From: Parvularculaceae bacterium UBA4496
Lineage (GTDB): Bacteria; Pseudomonadota; Alphaproteobacteria; Caulobacterales; Parvularculaceae
Assembly: GCA_002388885.1 (NCBI GenBank)
Contig: DGNI01000006.1
Coordinates: 6,732-33,331, forward strand
DNA length: 26,600 nucleotides
Reading direction: 5' to 3'
A program made the position numbers and the translations under genes. Shown here one piece after another: positions 1 through 7,619 of the stretch. The notes beneath the pieces are model-generated. The model saw nothing but the letters and a program-made list of their open reading frames with translations, was not told the DNA's origin and ran no database searches. How positions within the stretch are numbered: the stretch's first letter is position 1; every line of letters begins with the position of its first letter.

Positions 1-567
1 GGCGGCCTCGTTTTTGCGCCGGCGGCGAATTACACGGTTTATCCGCGTGCGCGGCGCGGCGGCGCCCGCGACGAAGTCGTGCTTTACGCGCTTTGGCCGA
101 CTATGAACGGATATACTCCGGCGCAACGCAAAGAATTCATTGAAAACGAGCCGGATACGCGCCGCATCGACATCGTTATTTCCAAGCGTTCATCGGTCTT
201 CAGCGAAGAAGACCGTTTCGAGCGTCTTTATCTACCTGAGACGCTCGACCAGCGAGGCGTCAGGACGCCTTATCAGTTGACGAAGTTCAACTTCAAGGAT
301 CAGCGCGCCAATGTTCCGACCAACGGTTATTCAGAGACCGAACTCTTCGTCGGTACGGACGAGAATGAAAAACTAGCGGCGATCTTTTGCTTCAAGGAGC
401 TTGAAGAAGTGACAAGCCCGGAGTGCTGGCGCGAGTATGAATATGGCGACACGATTGAAGTGAGCTATCGCTTCAAACGGCCTTATCTGCCTGAATGGCG
501 AATGCTGGACGCTGCCGTGCAGGAATTCGTTGCGGAACTCGACCAGTCCCGCCCTGGCGACGAATAG
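1..567 (+). CDS. Unrecognised protein, C-terminal part only
   Basis: The reading frame is open from base 1 to the TAA at 565-567, so the gene begins outside the window; a GTG at position 79 is an internal codon, not a convincing start, because there is good coding sequence before it. The visible 188 residues are soluble, rich in charged residues and aromatic residues, with no membrane segment. Visible landmarks are RRIDIVISKR, a Cys-containing AAIFCFKELEEV stretch and ECWREYEYGDTIEVSYRF, which read like alternating beta strands. I do not recognise a family and assign no function. The gene converges on the RND-like membrane gene with only five bases between the stops. Confidence 0.75.
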   Translation, partial: GGLVFAPAANYTVYPRARRGGARDEVVLYALWPTMNGYTPAQRKEFIENEPDTRRIDIVISKRSSVFSEEDRFERLYLPETLDQRGVRTPYQLTKFNFKDQRANVPTNGYSETELFVGTDENEKLAAIFCFKELEEVTSPECWREYEYGDTIEVSYRFKRPYLPEWRMLDAAVQEFVAELDQSRPGDE

Positions 568-572
568 CCCGC

Positions 573-1991
573 TCAATATCGCTGCGTATTGGCGCTTAAC
601 GCGACCATCAAGACCGGCGACATAAATAGCCCGATGCAAGCGACAATCGTAAAATAGCAGGCCGTTGAAATTCCTGCGCTCCAGTCAAAAGCATAAGAAG
701 CAACGACCAGCGCCGCAGAAGCGCCGCCCAACGCGATCAAAAACCGACGCAACCCGTCGCACATTGCATTTTGCGTAATGTCACGCGCGTTTCGCCAGAC
801 ATCGCTGGCGTTGCGCCAGCTCACCGTTAGCTGGGAGAAAGCAATTGCCGCGAGCGTCAAGGCCGCTAGCCGTTCTGTAAGCGGCAGGAGCGTCAAACCG
901 AAAATCGCATAAATGTATTCAGCGTAAATCGAACTGACGAATAAAAGAGCCGCGATCAAAATACTCGTGCGCAGCGAAACAAATGTCAGTCCTGCTGCGG
1001 CCACAATCAGCAGGATATAGGCGGCAAGGCTTAACGGCGCATCAATCCCGACCTCGAAAAGGGCGATGATGACGATAACGCCGATAATAGCGCTACTTGC
1101 CAGCGCCGTTGTTGAAGGCAGAATGCGCCTTACCGGACGCCAGCTTTCTGCAAAGCGCGCGCGCCGCCGGTTCTCGTTAACAGCGGTTTGCTCGCTCGGC
1201 CTGATCAATGCGAGCGCCCCGGTCGCACCGGCGAGCGCAGTCAACACGCCAAACAGAGTTATAATGCCGACGCCGAAAATGAGGCGCGCATCCGCCATGC
1301 CGAAATTTGCGTGAAAGGTTGCAATGCCGGCGTATGACGCCGCCGCCAGCACCGAAAACATCGCCGGCGCCAACGCCGCGTGTCCGGCTGCCGCCGCAGC
1401 ATTGCGTGCATTCGCGCCTTTTGCAAAATAGTGCGCAAAATCAGCGCCAACGCCCACGCCGACAACGATGCCGCCTGCAAGGGCGATCGCAGCAGCCGAT
1501 GCGCTTAATGCTGAAACAAGAACGTCCTGCAGCATCAGATATCCTACACCACCGGCAACCCCGACAAGCGCCGCAATCGGAGCTAGAACCCCGAGACGGA
1601 TAGCGTTTTGCGTAAATGGTGAGAGCGCAATCAAGAATAAAAAGAGACCAAATGAACACCCGACGATTGCGGGCGATAAGGCAACGGGCGCATTTGAAAG
1701 CAAGCCGAAGGCAACAGCGCTTAAAGCTGTTCCGAACGAAACGACCGCTGTGAGAAAAATGACACGCAGCCAGGTTCTTTCAGGGGCAAAAGCCGCAAGC
1801 GCAATTGGCGCGCAAACCGCAACCACAGCGCCGAGCAAATAGCGGCTAATGACATTGTTGTGTTCGAGATCCGTCCCGTTCCGTAAGCCAAGCACGCACA
1901 GTGTCGTCGCGCCAACCGCCAGCACGCCCATGGTCAATGCGGGTCGCTCCGTGGACAGTCTACCTAAAAACCCGGAGGGTGCGCCCGGCAA
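573..1991 (-). CDS. Polytopic RND/MMPL-like membrane protein without porter domains
   Basis: A 472-residue, almost wholly hydrophobic protein with roughly twelve possible membrane segments. Residues 172-192 (GGIVVGVGVGADFAHYFAKG, with Asp184) followed by an Ala-rich stretch and segments at about 208-225 and 235-262 resemble the transmembrane 4 to 6 part of RND/MMPL transporters, where a Gly-Val-Asp-Tyr-like motif occurs. Residues 295-467 look like a second, weaker copy with SQLTVSWRNASDVWRNAR in the matching place. The large periplasmic porter loops of real RND pumps (several hundred residues each) are missing, so transport function is uncertain. The start is a TTG at 1989-1991 chosen because GAGGTG lies just upstream; an internal ATG at residue 21 is the alternative. 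It lies 10 bases after DUF3126 and is probably co-transcribed with it. Family placement is inference from motif shape. Confidence 0.7.
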   Translation of the reverse strand: MPGAPSGFLGRLSTERPALTMGVLAVGATTLCVLGLRNGTDLEHNNVISRYLLGAVVAVCAPIALAAFAPERTWLRVIFLTAVVSFGTALSAVAFGLLSNAPVALSPAIVGCSFGLFLFLIALSPFTQNAIRLGVLAPIAALVGVAGGVGYLMLQDVLVSALSASAAAIALAGGIVVGVGVGADFAHYFAKGANARNAAAAAGHAALAPAMFSVLAAASYAGIATFHANFGMADARLIFGVGIITLFGVLTALAGATGALALIRPSEQTAVNENRRRARFAESWRPVRRILPSTTALASSAIIGVIVIIALFEVGIDAPLSLAAYILLIVAAAGLTFVSLRTSILIAALLFVSSIYAEYIYAIFGLTLLPLTERLAALTLAAIAFSQLTVSWRNASDVWRNARDITQNAMCDGLRRFLIALGGASAALVVASYAFDWSAGISTACYFTIVACIGLFMSPVLMVALSANTQRY

Positions 1992-2001
1992 AGCTCACCT
2001 C

Positions 2002-2226
2002 TTAGCTGGCCGGCCCGGCCGGCAGGTCTATTTCAAGGATCGCCATATTGAAATCGTACGAGACGTCGCCATCCTCGTCGTCTCGGAAAATCACACCAAT
2101 AAATTCATCACCAAGATAAACTTCGGCGGAATCGTCCTTGTTCGCCCGGCCGCGCACCGTGAGGTTATTCACGGAGAATTTTCCCTGCAGATAGTGCTGC
2201 AATCGCGCGATCTCACTCGGTTCCAT
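2002..2226 (-). CDS. DUF3126 family protein
   Basis: A 74-residue soluble protein matching the DUF3126 pattern I remember from Alphaproteobacteria: an N-terminal helix beginning MEPSEIARLQHYLQ, then KKDDSAEVY-like NKDDSAEVYLGDEFIGVIF, then DDEDGDVSYDFNMAILEIDL. Length is normal for the family (about 70 residues). Function is unknown. The ATG is preceded by AAAGGAC about nine bases upstream. It is the first gene of a probable two-gene unit with the RND-like membrane protein, and is divergent from the PCu(A)C copper chaperone gene across a 97-base gap. The C-terminal codons (PAGPAS) are encoded by a GC-only inverted repeat described separately. Confidence 0.88.
   Translation of the reverse strand: MEPSEIARLQHYLQGKFSVNNLTVRGRANKDDSAEVYLGDEFIGVIFRDDEDGDVSYDFNMAILEIDLPAGPAS
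2006..2025 (-). other. GC-only stem-loop at the DUF3126 / RND-like gene junction
   Basis: On the minus strand the last codons of the DUF3126 gene can fold into a stem of eight G-C-rich pairs (CTG + CCGGC pairing with GCCGG + CAG, one bulged C, loop CGG). The stem ends just before the TAA stop and about four bases before the GAGGTG that serves the TTG start of the next gene. There is no T-run after it, so it does not look like a simple terminator; it could affect translation of the downstream gene or stabilise mRNA. It may also be no more than GC-rich coding sequence. Confidence 0.4.
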
Positions 2227-2323
2227 AACGCTCTTGTCCTTTACCTAGGCTCGTCTTAACCGTATCCGACGCGGGCGCCAACCTTGGTAAGCCGTTGGAT
2301 ATCCTCAATTTGGAGACAGTTTC

Positions 2324-2800
2324 ATGCGATTCCTTGCCGGTCTGGCCATGCTCTCGTCACTGGTGACAACTTCCTGCTCCCAACCGGCGCAATCTGGTTG
2401 CGCTGAAGGTTATGTCAGCGCCAGCGAGGCATGGGTTCGCGTGACGCGCGCCGGGCAGAATATGAGCGCCGCTTATCTCAGGCTGTGTAATGGCGCGGAC
2501 GTCAGCGACAGGCTGGTTGCCGTCTCATTTGACGGGGCCGCCGCCGCAGAAATCCACACGACGTCCGTCAGTGAGAAGGGGGTCGCCAGTATGGCGCCGG
2601 TCGAAGGCGGACTGGAGTTGCCTCCCGGTCAAATGATCGTTCTGGAGCCGGGCGGCGCTCACATCATGCTGATCGGCGTTGCCGAACCGCTGGCGGAAGG
2701 CGAGATACAATCGCTAACTCTGCAGTTTGAAAATGCAGAACCGTTGACTGTGCCGTTTGCAGTCCGCTCCTCACAAGACGCCGCTCATAGCGCTCACTAG
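2324..2800 (+). CDS. Periplasmic copper chaperone PCu(A)C
   Basis: A 158-residue exported protein of the PCu(A)C (DUF461) family, which carries Cu(I) in the periplasm and helps load the CuA centre of cytochrome c oxidase. The N-terminus (residues 1-17) is a signal sequence; Cys18 in LVTTSC could be a lipid attachment site, although TTS-Cys is not the best lipobox. The family's copper motif H(M)x10Mx21HxM is seen as His78, Met90, His113 and Met115 (spacing 11, 22 and 1), one residue longer than canonical in the middle; Met47 may add a ligand. The AWVR and NMSAAYL segments typical of the family are present. A GGAG lies about nine bases before the ATG. No SCO1 or oxidase gene is adjacent, so it acts on partners encoded elsewhere. 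Confidence 0.9.
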   Translation: MRFLAGLAMLSSLVTTSCSQPAQSGCAEGYVSASEAWVRVTRAGQNMSAAYLRLCNGADVSDRLVAVSFDGAAAAEIHTTSVSEKGVASMAPVEGGLELPPGQMIVLEPGGAHIMLIGVAEPLAEGEIQSLTLQFENAEPLTVPFAVRSSQDAAHSAH

Positions 2801-2804
2801 GTCT

Positions 2805-4007
2805 TTACTCGAAGCGATTTCGATCTCGGAACGTAACGATCTGCAACTTGTCCTCGCCCACATGATCGCGAATGGTGGCGTCGAGATCGACAATATGGAA
2901 GCGGCTCCACTCGTTTGACTCAATGACACGGAGCATCATTGCCGTCGCCCGGCGCATGATGGCGCTGGCCAAAAGTGCATAAACAAGCGAGCCAGCCGCA
3001 AATATGGCCAGAGTTTCCACAGGCGCGCCGCTGTAAATCATGAGCGCTAACAGGCCGCCGAAAGCGACCCCCGTTAACATCAAGCCGCCGACCCAATACA
3101 GTGTCGTGTTCCGGCGGACCTGATAAAATTTATTTCGCAGCACGAGTTCGCACAACAACAACCGCATGGCGAACCAGTGATAGGCGAGCGTCCACGAACC
3201 GGCCTCGTCTTTCAGTTCTTCCCGCTGGCCCATACGCTTGTCACGTTCGACATTGAGCGCCCGGCGCTTGGCGACCTGAAAGTTGTTATTGATCCGAGCA
3301 AATTTTGACGTGATGTAATTGTCGAGGTTCAACAGGTTCCGTTGCTGCACCACCTTGTATGGCCAACTGAAGACGAAAAACGCCAGCAGTGCGCCTACCA
3401 ATGCTGCTCCTGAAAAAATAACTGCTGAAGCACCACCAAAACCTTGCGCAAACCCGTTTAAGGGCGCTCCCGGGGAAGACTGCGCAAGAAATGCGGCGGC
3501 CCCGAACGTCACGACAAACAACCCCGGCGTCCAGTAAAGCAGCATGCGCCTAGTATTCGCGTTCAACGTTTTCCGGAAAAGAGTCGTAACTTCGAGAAAC
3601 CGCCGGTCGATGCTGTTCGCTTCAAATCCGAGTGCGGCGTTGAGATAGTCCTGCTCGACCTCTTCATAAAAAAAGTCGCCGCGCGCAAACAAGGGGAAAC
3701 GATAATGATAAAATCCTTTTGCGCTCGCCGCATATTCACGCGCCTGCTCCAACGTCAATTCGGAGGCGGAGCGTTCTGTCAAGCGTGGTCGCGGCAGTTG
3801 TTTGAAGAGAGCGGTTTCAACGCCCGTGGGCGGTTCTTCGCGATACTCTTCTTCGAGAATATCTGCAGCAGCGGCGCCCGCCACGATCGAACCGCCGGCG
3901 TTGGCGGCCGTTTTTGAGGAGGCTTCTGCTTCGCGCGCTGTCGCCCGAAACAGTCGGCCAACGATCCGAACCGGCAAAGTGAGTAATTTCAATAAACGCC
4001 CCAACAT
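2805..4007 (-). CDS. Unknown four-helix membrane protein with two similar halves
   Basis: A 400-residue protein I cannot assign to a family. Residues 1-22 form a basic amphipathic helix; residues 25-150 are mostly charged and soluble; four membrane segments lie at about 154-175, 194-215, 302-325 and 331-350. The pairs resemble each other: RRMLLYWTPGLFVVTF and RNTTLYWVGGLMLTGV both begin a hairpin and each hairpin is followed by a basic stretch, which suggests an internal duplication. The C-terminal tail (about 355-400) is hydrophilic. The ATG at 4005-4007 has a strong GAGGAGGAC ribosome-binding site. It converges on the PCu(A)C gene with four bases between stop codons and is divergent from the NTF2-like gene across about 210 AT-rich bases. 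Confidence 0.78.
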   Translation of the reverse strand: MLGRLLKLLTLPVRIVGRLFRATAREAEASSKTAANAGGSIVAGAAAADILEEEYREEPPTGVETALFKQLPRPRLTERSASELTLEQAREYAASAKGFYHYRFPLFARGDFFYEEVEQDYLNAALGFEANSIDRRFLEVTTLFRKTLNANTRRMLLYWTPGLFVVTFGAAAFLAQSSPGAPLNGFAQGFGGASAVIFSGAALVGALLAFFVFSWPYKVVQQRNLLNLDNYITSKFARINNNFQVAKRRALNVERDKRMGQREELKDEAGSWTLAYHWFAMRLLLCELVLRNKFYQVRRNTTLYWVGGLMLTGVAFGGLLALMIYSGAPVETLAIFAAGSLVYALLASAIMRRATAMMLRVIESNEWSRFHIVDLDATIRDHVGEDKLQIVTFRDRNRFE

Positions 4008-4066
4008 AATCAGTCCTCCTCTCTTTTCTTTAGAGATGGCGACTGGCTGTATTAATTCAATATCTG

Positions 4067-4082
4067 TATGAAAACATTCACA
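4067..4082. promoter_or_regulatory. CRP/FNR-type palindrome (candidate operator)
   Basis: The minus strand reads TGTGA-N6-TCATA, which fits the CRP-type consensus TGTGA-N6-TCACA at nine of ten half-site positions. It lies in the AT-rich intergenic region between two divergent genes, about 70 bases upstream of where transcription would start if the TATAAT at 4133-4138 is used. Short palindromes arise by chance in AT-rich DNA, and no regulator gene is in the window, so this is a suggestion only. Confidence 0.3.
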
Positions 4083-4132
4083 CTTTTCTTCTGCAGCTTT
4101 TCCGGCTGAAGGCCTGTTCAGTGAATACTGCG

Positions 4133-4138
4133 TATAAT
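4133..4138 (+). promoter_or_regulatory. Candidate -10 box (TATAAT) for the NTF2-like gene
   Basis: A perfect TATAAT sits 78 bases before the chosen ATG at 4217. No good -35 hexamer is found at 16-18 bases upstream, so the promoter would need an activator or be weak. It lies in the most AT-rich intergenic stretch of the window. Confidence 0.35.
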
Positions 4139-4216
4139 GTTCAGCCTTTTTCTGACACTGCTGAATTAGTGTGATTTTTATTGCGCAAAAGCGCGGATTG
4201 CGAAAAACTCTTGTGC

Positions 4217-5278
4217 ATGAAACTGCTCATAACGGTCGTTTTCGGAGCGCTGCTCGCGGCCCTGCCAATTTCTGCATTCGCCAATAACGCCTGCAAGGCG
4301 CCCGCCATTATTACGGCGGCGGATGTAACCACATCTGACGGGTCTGAATACCGTGTAGAAACCTATTACCGTTCGCCGAAGGAAGCCGCGACACGGTTCA
4401 TCACGGATGCAACAACCACAATGGCTGTCGAGGGCGCTTTTGCATGGTCTCGCCAGGGCGCGACGGAATCGCTTGCCGGCGACAATGAAAAGCGCTTCGT
4501 CATCGGCCACCAGTTTCATGCGCTGGCGTTTTACTTCGAGCAAATCGCCAAGGATATCGCAGGCGTAACGGATGTCAGCTTTGGTGGCCAGGACTATGTC
4601 GGACTTCAGGGAACCTATCCGAATGAGGGAACCATCACGCTGCTCGAAAGCACGGATAACCGCCCCTACGCGCTGATATTAAACCTGCCGGAAGAAAGCG
4701 AAATCACGGTTGCCTTCGATGACTGGCGCGCGGCGGCGGGCAAAAAAGAGCTTCCATATGCGCTGACCGTCACCCACGAGGGGCGGGAATTTTATTACCG
4801 GTATTCGGATGTTTCCTTCTTTGAAGGCGACGTAGGCAAAGACGCGATTGATTTTCATGAAGCGATCACCGCACCCGGGATTGATGAGATCAACATTCAT
4901 CGCCTTCATCGCGCGCTGATGACGGCGCACTGCCGGGGCGATGCGGAGATGATGGCGAGGCTCACCGCTCCAACCGGGATCGTCGCCAGTCGTGGTGAGA
5001 TATTTGAAACAACCAGGGAGCAAACGCTGTCGCGCTTTGCTTCTGTATTTTCTCGCGTCGATTACACCGGCTACCATGACCTTAAAGATCCGCTCGTCGA
5101 ACTGGCCAACAGCCGCGATATCGGCTGGATCGTGGTAAACCCGCTGGCGGAAGGACGCGAGAACGAATCGGGCGAGCTATTCAGCACACAGTGGGCTTGG
5201 GTGATGCTTGTGCGCAAACTTGATGGCGTCTGGCTCAACGCCGGGAATGCATCCAACCTGAAACAGCCGCCCGAATAA
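4217..5278 (+). CDS. Exported protein with C-terminal NTF2/SnoaL-like domain
   Basis: The start was placed at the ATG at 4217 because it begins a clear signal peptide (MKLLITVVFGALLAALPISA, cleavage likely after the AFA at about residue 22); an upstream in-frame TTG at 4181 would only add 12 polar residues. The mature protein has an all-beta-looking region at about 40-215 with a GHQFHALAFYFE segment, vaguely reminiscent of LolA-like folds, and an NTF2/SnoaL-like (DUF4440) domain at about 225-345: a helical start (HRALMTAHCRGDAEMMARLT), strands, then WAWVMLVRKLDGVWLNAG at the end. SnoaL-like domains bind small molecules or act as enzymes, but no catalytic set can be named here. Two cysteines remain in the mature form (Cys26, Cys239). 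It is followed after 61 bases by an ABC-F gene. Confidence 0.72.
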   Translation: MKLLITVVFGALLAALPISAFANNACKAPAIITAADVTTSDGSEYRVETYYRSPKEAATRFITDATTTMAVEGAFAWSRQGATESLAGDNEKRFVIGHQFHALAFYFEQIAKDIAGVTDVSFGGQDYVGLQGTYPNEGTITLLESTDNRPYALILNLPEESEITVAFDDWRAAAGKKELPYALTVTHEGREFYYRYSDVSFFEGDVGKDAIDFHEAITAPGIDEINIHRLHRALMTAHCRGDAEMMARLTAPTGIVASRGEIFETTREQTLSRFASVFSRVDYTGYHDLKDPLVELANSRDIGWIVVNPLAEGRENESGELFSTQWAWVMLVRKLDGVWLNAGNASNLKQPPE

Positions 5279-5339
5279 ACCGAAACTTGCTCTCGAAGCC
5301 TTTCGCAAAATCGAGACGGCGGCTACAAGCGCGCCCGTT

Positions 5340-7229
5340 ATGTTGCATATCAATGACCTTACCTACCGGATTGAAGGCCGCCTCCTGTTCGATCAGGCGA
5401 CGGCGGCGATTTCCGACGGTTGGAAAGTCGGCTTTGTCGGCCCCAACGGCTCAGGAAAAACCACCCTGTTCAAGATGATCAAGGGCGAGATATACGCCGG
5501 AAGCGACGAGGTCTCGCTCCGCAAGAACCGGCGCCTCGGCGGGGTCGATCAGGAAGCCCCTTCTTCCAGTGTCAGCCTCATCGATACCGTGCTCGAGCAG
5601 GACAAGGAGCGCGCCAGCCTTCTGGCCGAGGCCGAAACGGCGACCGATCCGCACCGAATTGCCGATATCCAGACCCGTCTCGCCGACATTGACGCCCATT
5701 CGGCCGAAGCGCGCGCGGGTTCGATCCTCGCCGGACTCGGCTTTTCGGCTGAGGAGCAACGCCGGGCCTGTTCGGAATTTTCCGGCGGCTGGCGCATGCG
5801 CGTGGCGCTTGCCGGCGTCCTCTTTTCCGCACCCGACCTCCTCTTGCTCGACGAGCCCACCAACTATCTCGATCTTGAGGGAACGATCTGGCTTGAGAAC
5901 TACCTGCGCCGCTATCCCTATACCACATTGATCATCAGTCATGACCGCGCGCTTTTGAACAATGCGGTCACGCACATCATGGCGCTGGAAAACGGAAAGC
6001 TCTCCGTACACGCTGGCGATTATGACAATTACGAGCACAAGCGCGCGGAGGCGCGCGCGCAAGCGGTCTCGTTTCGGGCGCGGCAGGAAGCACGCCGCAA
6101 ACATATGCAGGCCTTCGTGGACCGGTTCCGCGCCAAAGCGTCAAAAGCAAAGCAAGCGCAAAGCCGGATCAAGATGCTGGAGAAACTTGAGACCGTCGCT
6201 GAACCGATCTCGGCGCGCACGGCGCCGTTTCATTTTCCCAACCCCAAACCCATGGCGCCGCCGATCATTCGCGTCGTTGACGGCGACCTGGGCTATGACG
6301 ACGGCAAGCCTGTCCTGCATAAAGTAAACCTTCGCCTCGACAATGACGACCGCATCGCCATTCTCGGGCCAAACGGCGAAGGCAAATCGACACTCGTCAA
6401 GGCGCTTGCCGGCCGACTGCCGCCGTTGTCAGGCAACGTCTATAAGCACAAGAAACTGAAAATCGCGTATTTCGCTCAGCACCAGCTCGATGAATTGAAA
6501 CCACAGCAATCCGCTTACGATCATGTACGCGAACTGATCCCGGACGCTACCGAAGCACAAACCCGTTCGGCGACGGCGCGTCTCGGCTTCGGCCCTGAGA
6601 AGGCTGACACGAAAGTCGAAAAACTCTCCGGCGGAGAAAAAGCACGCCTGCTATTGGGGTTAATTACGTTCCATGGCGCACATGTGCTTATTCTCGATGA
6701 GCCGACCAACCACCTCGACATTGGCGCCCGCGAAGCGTTGATCGAGGCTTTGAATGACTTCGAGGGCGCAGTGCTGCTCATCACGCACGACTCTCACCTC
6801 GCCTCATCGGTTGCGGATCGGTTATGGCTTGTGAATGATGGTTCTGTGGCGCCGTACGCCGGCGATCTTGGCGACTACCGCGAGCTGGTTATCGCCGCCA
6901 GCAAAACAGCGGCGAAAACCGACGCGAAAAAATCTCCCGAGAATCTGAAAGAGGCCGCCCGGAAGGAAGCCGCGAACGCGCGCCTTTCGCTGCAACCCCT
7001 GAAAAAATCAGCTGAGGCTCATGAAGAGCGGTTAAAAAAACTTAACGAGACGTTGACGCGCCTTGACGCCGCACTCGCCGAACCCGGCCTGTTCAAGAAA
7101 AACCTGCCGCGGGCAACAAAGCTCTCGAAAGAACGCAGCGCACTTGTGGAGGCAATCGCCCGCACTGAATCGAGATGGCTCGAAGCGCTTGAAAAGTATG
7201 AGAACGCCAGAGCACTGGCCGATGCATAA
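5340..7229 (+). CDS. ABC-F ATPase, YheS type (ribosome-associated)
   Basis: A 629-residue protein with two ABC ATPase domains and no membrane segments, the hallmark of ABC-F proteins, which bind the ribosomal E site and rescue or tune translation. Domain 1 has Walker A GPNGSGKTT (34-42), signature SGGWRMRVALA (148-158) and Walker B with DEPTNYLD (about 166-178). The linker at about 230-290 is highly basic and helical (the tRNA-contacting motif of the family). Domain 2 has GPNGEGKS (343-350), LSGGEKARL (429-437) and LDEPTNHLD (about 452-460). Residues 525-625 are a Lys/Glu-rich coiled coil. The WRMRVALA signature, RAKASKAKQAQSR linker and total length match E. coli YheS (637) better than EttA or Uup. 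No clear ribosome-binding site precedes the ATG. The chorismate mutase gene follows after 63 bases. Confidence 0.93.
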   Translation: MLHINDLTYRIEGRLLFDQATAAISDGWKVGFVGPNGSGKTTLFKMIKGEIYAGSDEVSLRKNRRLGGVDQEAPSSSVSLIDTVLEQDKERASLLAEAETATDPHRIADIQTRLADIDAHSAEARAGSILAGLGFSAEEQRRACSEFSGGWRMRVALAGVLFSAPDLLLLDEPTNYLDLEGTIWLENYLRRYPYTTLIISHDRALLNNAVTHIMALENGKLSVHAGDYDNYEHKRAEARAQAVSFRARQEARRKHMQAFVDRFRAKASKAKQAQSRIKMLEKLETVAEPISARTAPFHFPNPKPMAPPIIRVVDGDLGYDDGKPVLHKVNLRLDNDDRIAILGPNGEGKSTLVKALAGRLPPLSGNVYKHKKLKIAYFAQHQLDELKPQQSAYDHVRELIPDATEAQTRSATARLGFGPEKADTKVEKLSGGEKARLLLGLITFHGAHVLILDEPTNHLDIGAREALIEALNDFEGAVLLITHDSHLASSVADRLWLVNDGSVAPYAGDLGDYRELVIAASKTAAKTDAKKSPENLKEAARKEAANARLSLQPLKKSAEAHEERLKKLNETLTRLDAALAEPGLFKKNLPRATKLSKERSALVEAIARTESRWLEALEKYENARALADA

Positions 7230-7292
7230 CAGCTTTTACAAGTCGTTTTGAAAGAAATAATCCGATAAGCTTTCCGCGAAGAGGAAATTGCG

Positions 7293-7586
7293 ATGAAAAA
7301 AGCTGCAGACTGCAAAACCATGGACGAGGTTCGCACGGAGATCGACCGGGTTGACCGCGCTCTGGTGGACCTCCTCGCCGAACGCTGGACCTATGTGGAC
7401 CGCGCATGGGTGTTCAAACGATCCGCGCAAGAAGCGTCTGTCCCCTGGCGCAATCGCGAAGTCATCGAAAAGGTTCGCGAGCGCGCCAATGACGCCGGCA
7501 TGCCAGGAGAAATGGCCGAAGCGCTTTGGCGTCTGATTATCGGCTGGGGCATCCAGTATGAAGAGGAGCGCCTGCGCGACCGTTAG
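7293..7586 (+). CDS. AroQ-type chorismate mutase, PchB-like
   Basis: A 97-residue all-helical protein of the AroQ family, which converts chorismate to prephenate; the closest remembered relative is PchB, an isochorismate pyruvate-lyase with weak mutase activity. It aligns without gaps to PchB through residue 42: ADCKTMDEVRTEIDRVD matches its start, and Arg14, Arg31 and Lys42 fall on the same numbers as the PchB active-site residues. The third helix keeps LIIGWGI, but the position of PchB Gln90 is Glu90 here. Because no isochorismate synthase (pchA) is nearby, chorismate mutase is the safer call. AGAGGAA lies six bases before the ATG. It sits between an ABC-F gene and a methyltransferase gene. 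Confidence 0.88.
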   Translation: MKKAADCKTMDEVRTEIDRVDRALVDLLAERWTYVDRAWVFKRSAQEASVPWRNREVIEKVRERANDAGMPGEMAEALWRLIIGWGIQYEEERLRDR

Positions 7587-7619
7587 GCCGATGCTCCTAA
7601 TCGCAATAGGAGATGCGTG

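Noticed and set aside
4155..4172. ACACT-N8-AGTGT inverted repeat before the NTF2-like gene, considered as an operator
   Set aside because: Five-base arms with an eight-base spacer are expected by chance in AT-rich DNA and nothing else supports it.
5451..6104. A 217-codon open frame on the minus strand inside the ABC-F gene
   Set aside because: It lies fully opposite strongly conserved ABC-F motifs, its translation is Arg-rich without family character, and GC-rich coding DNA often leaves the opposite strand open.
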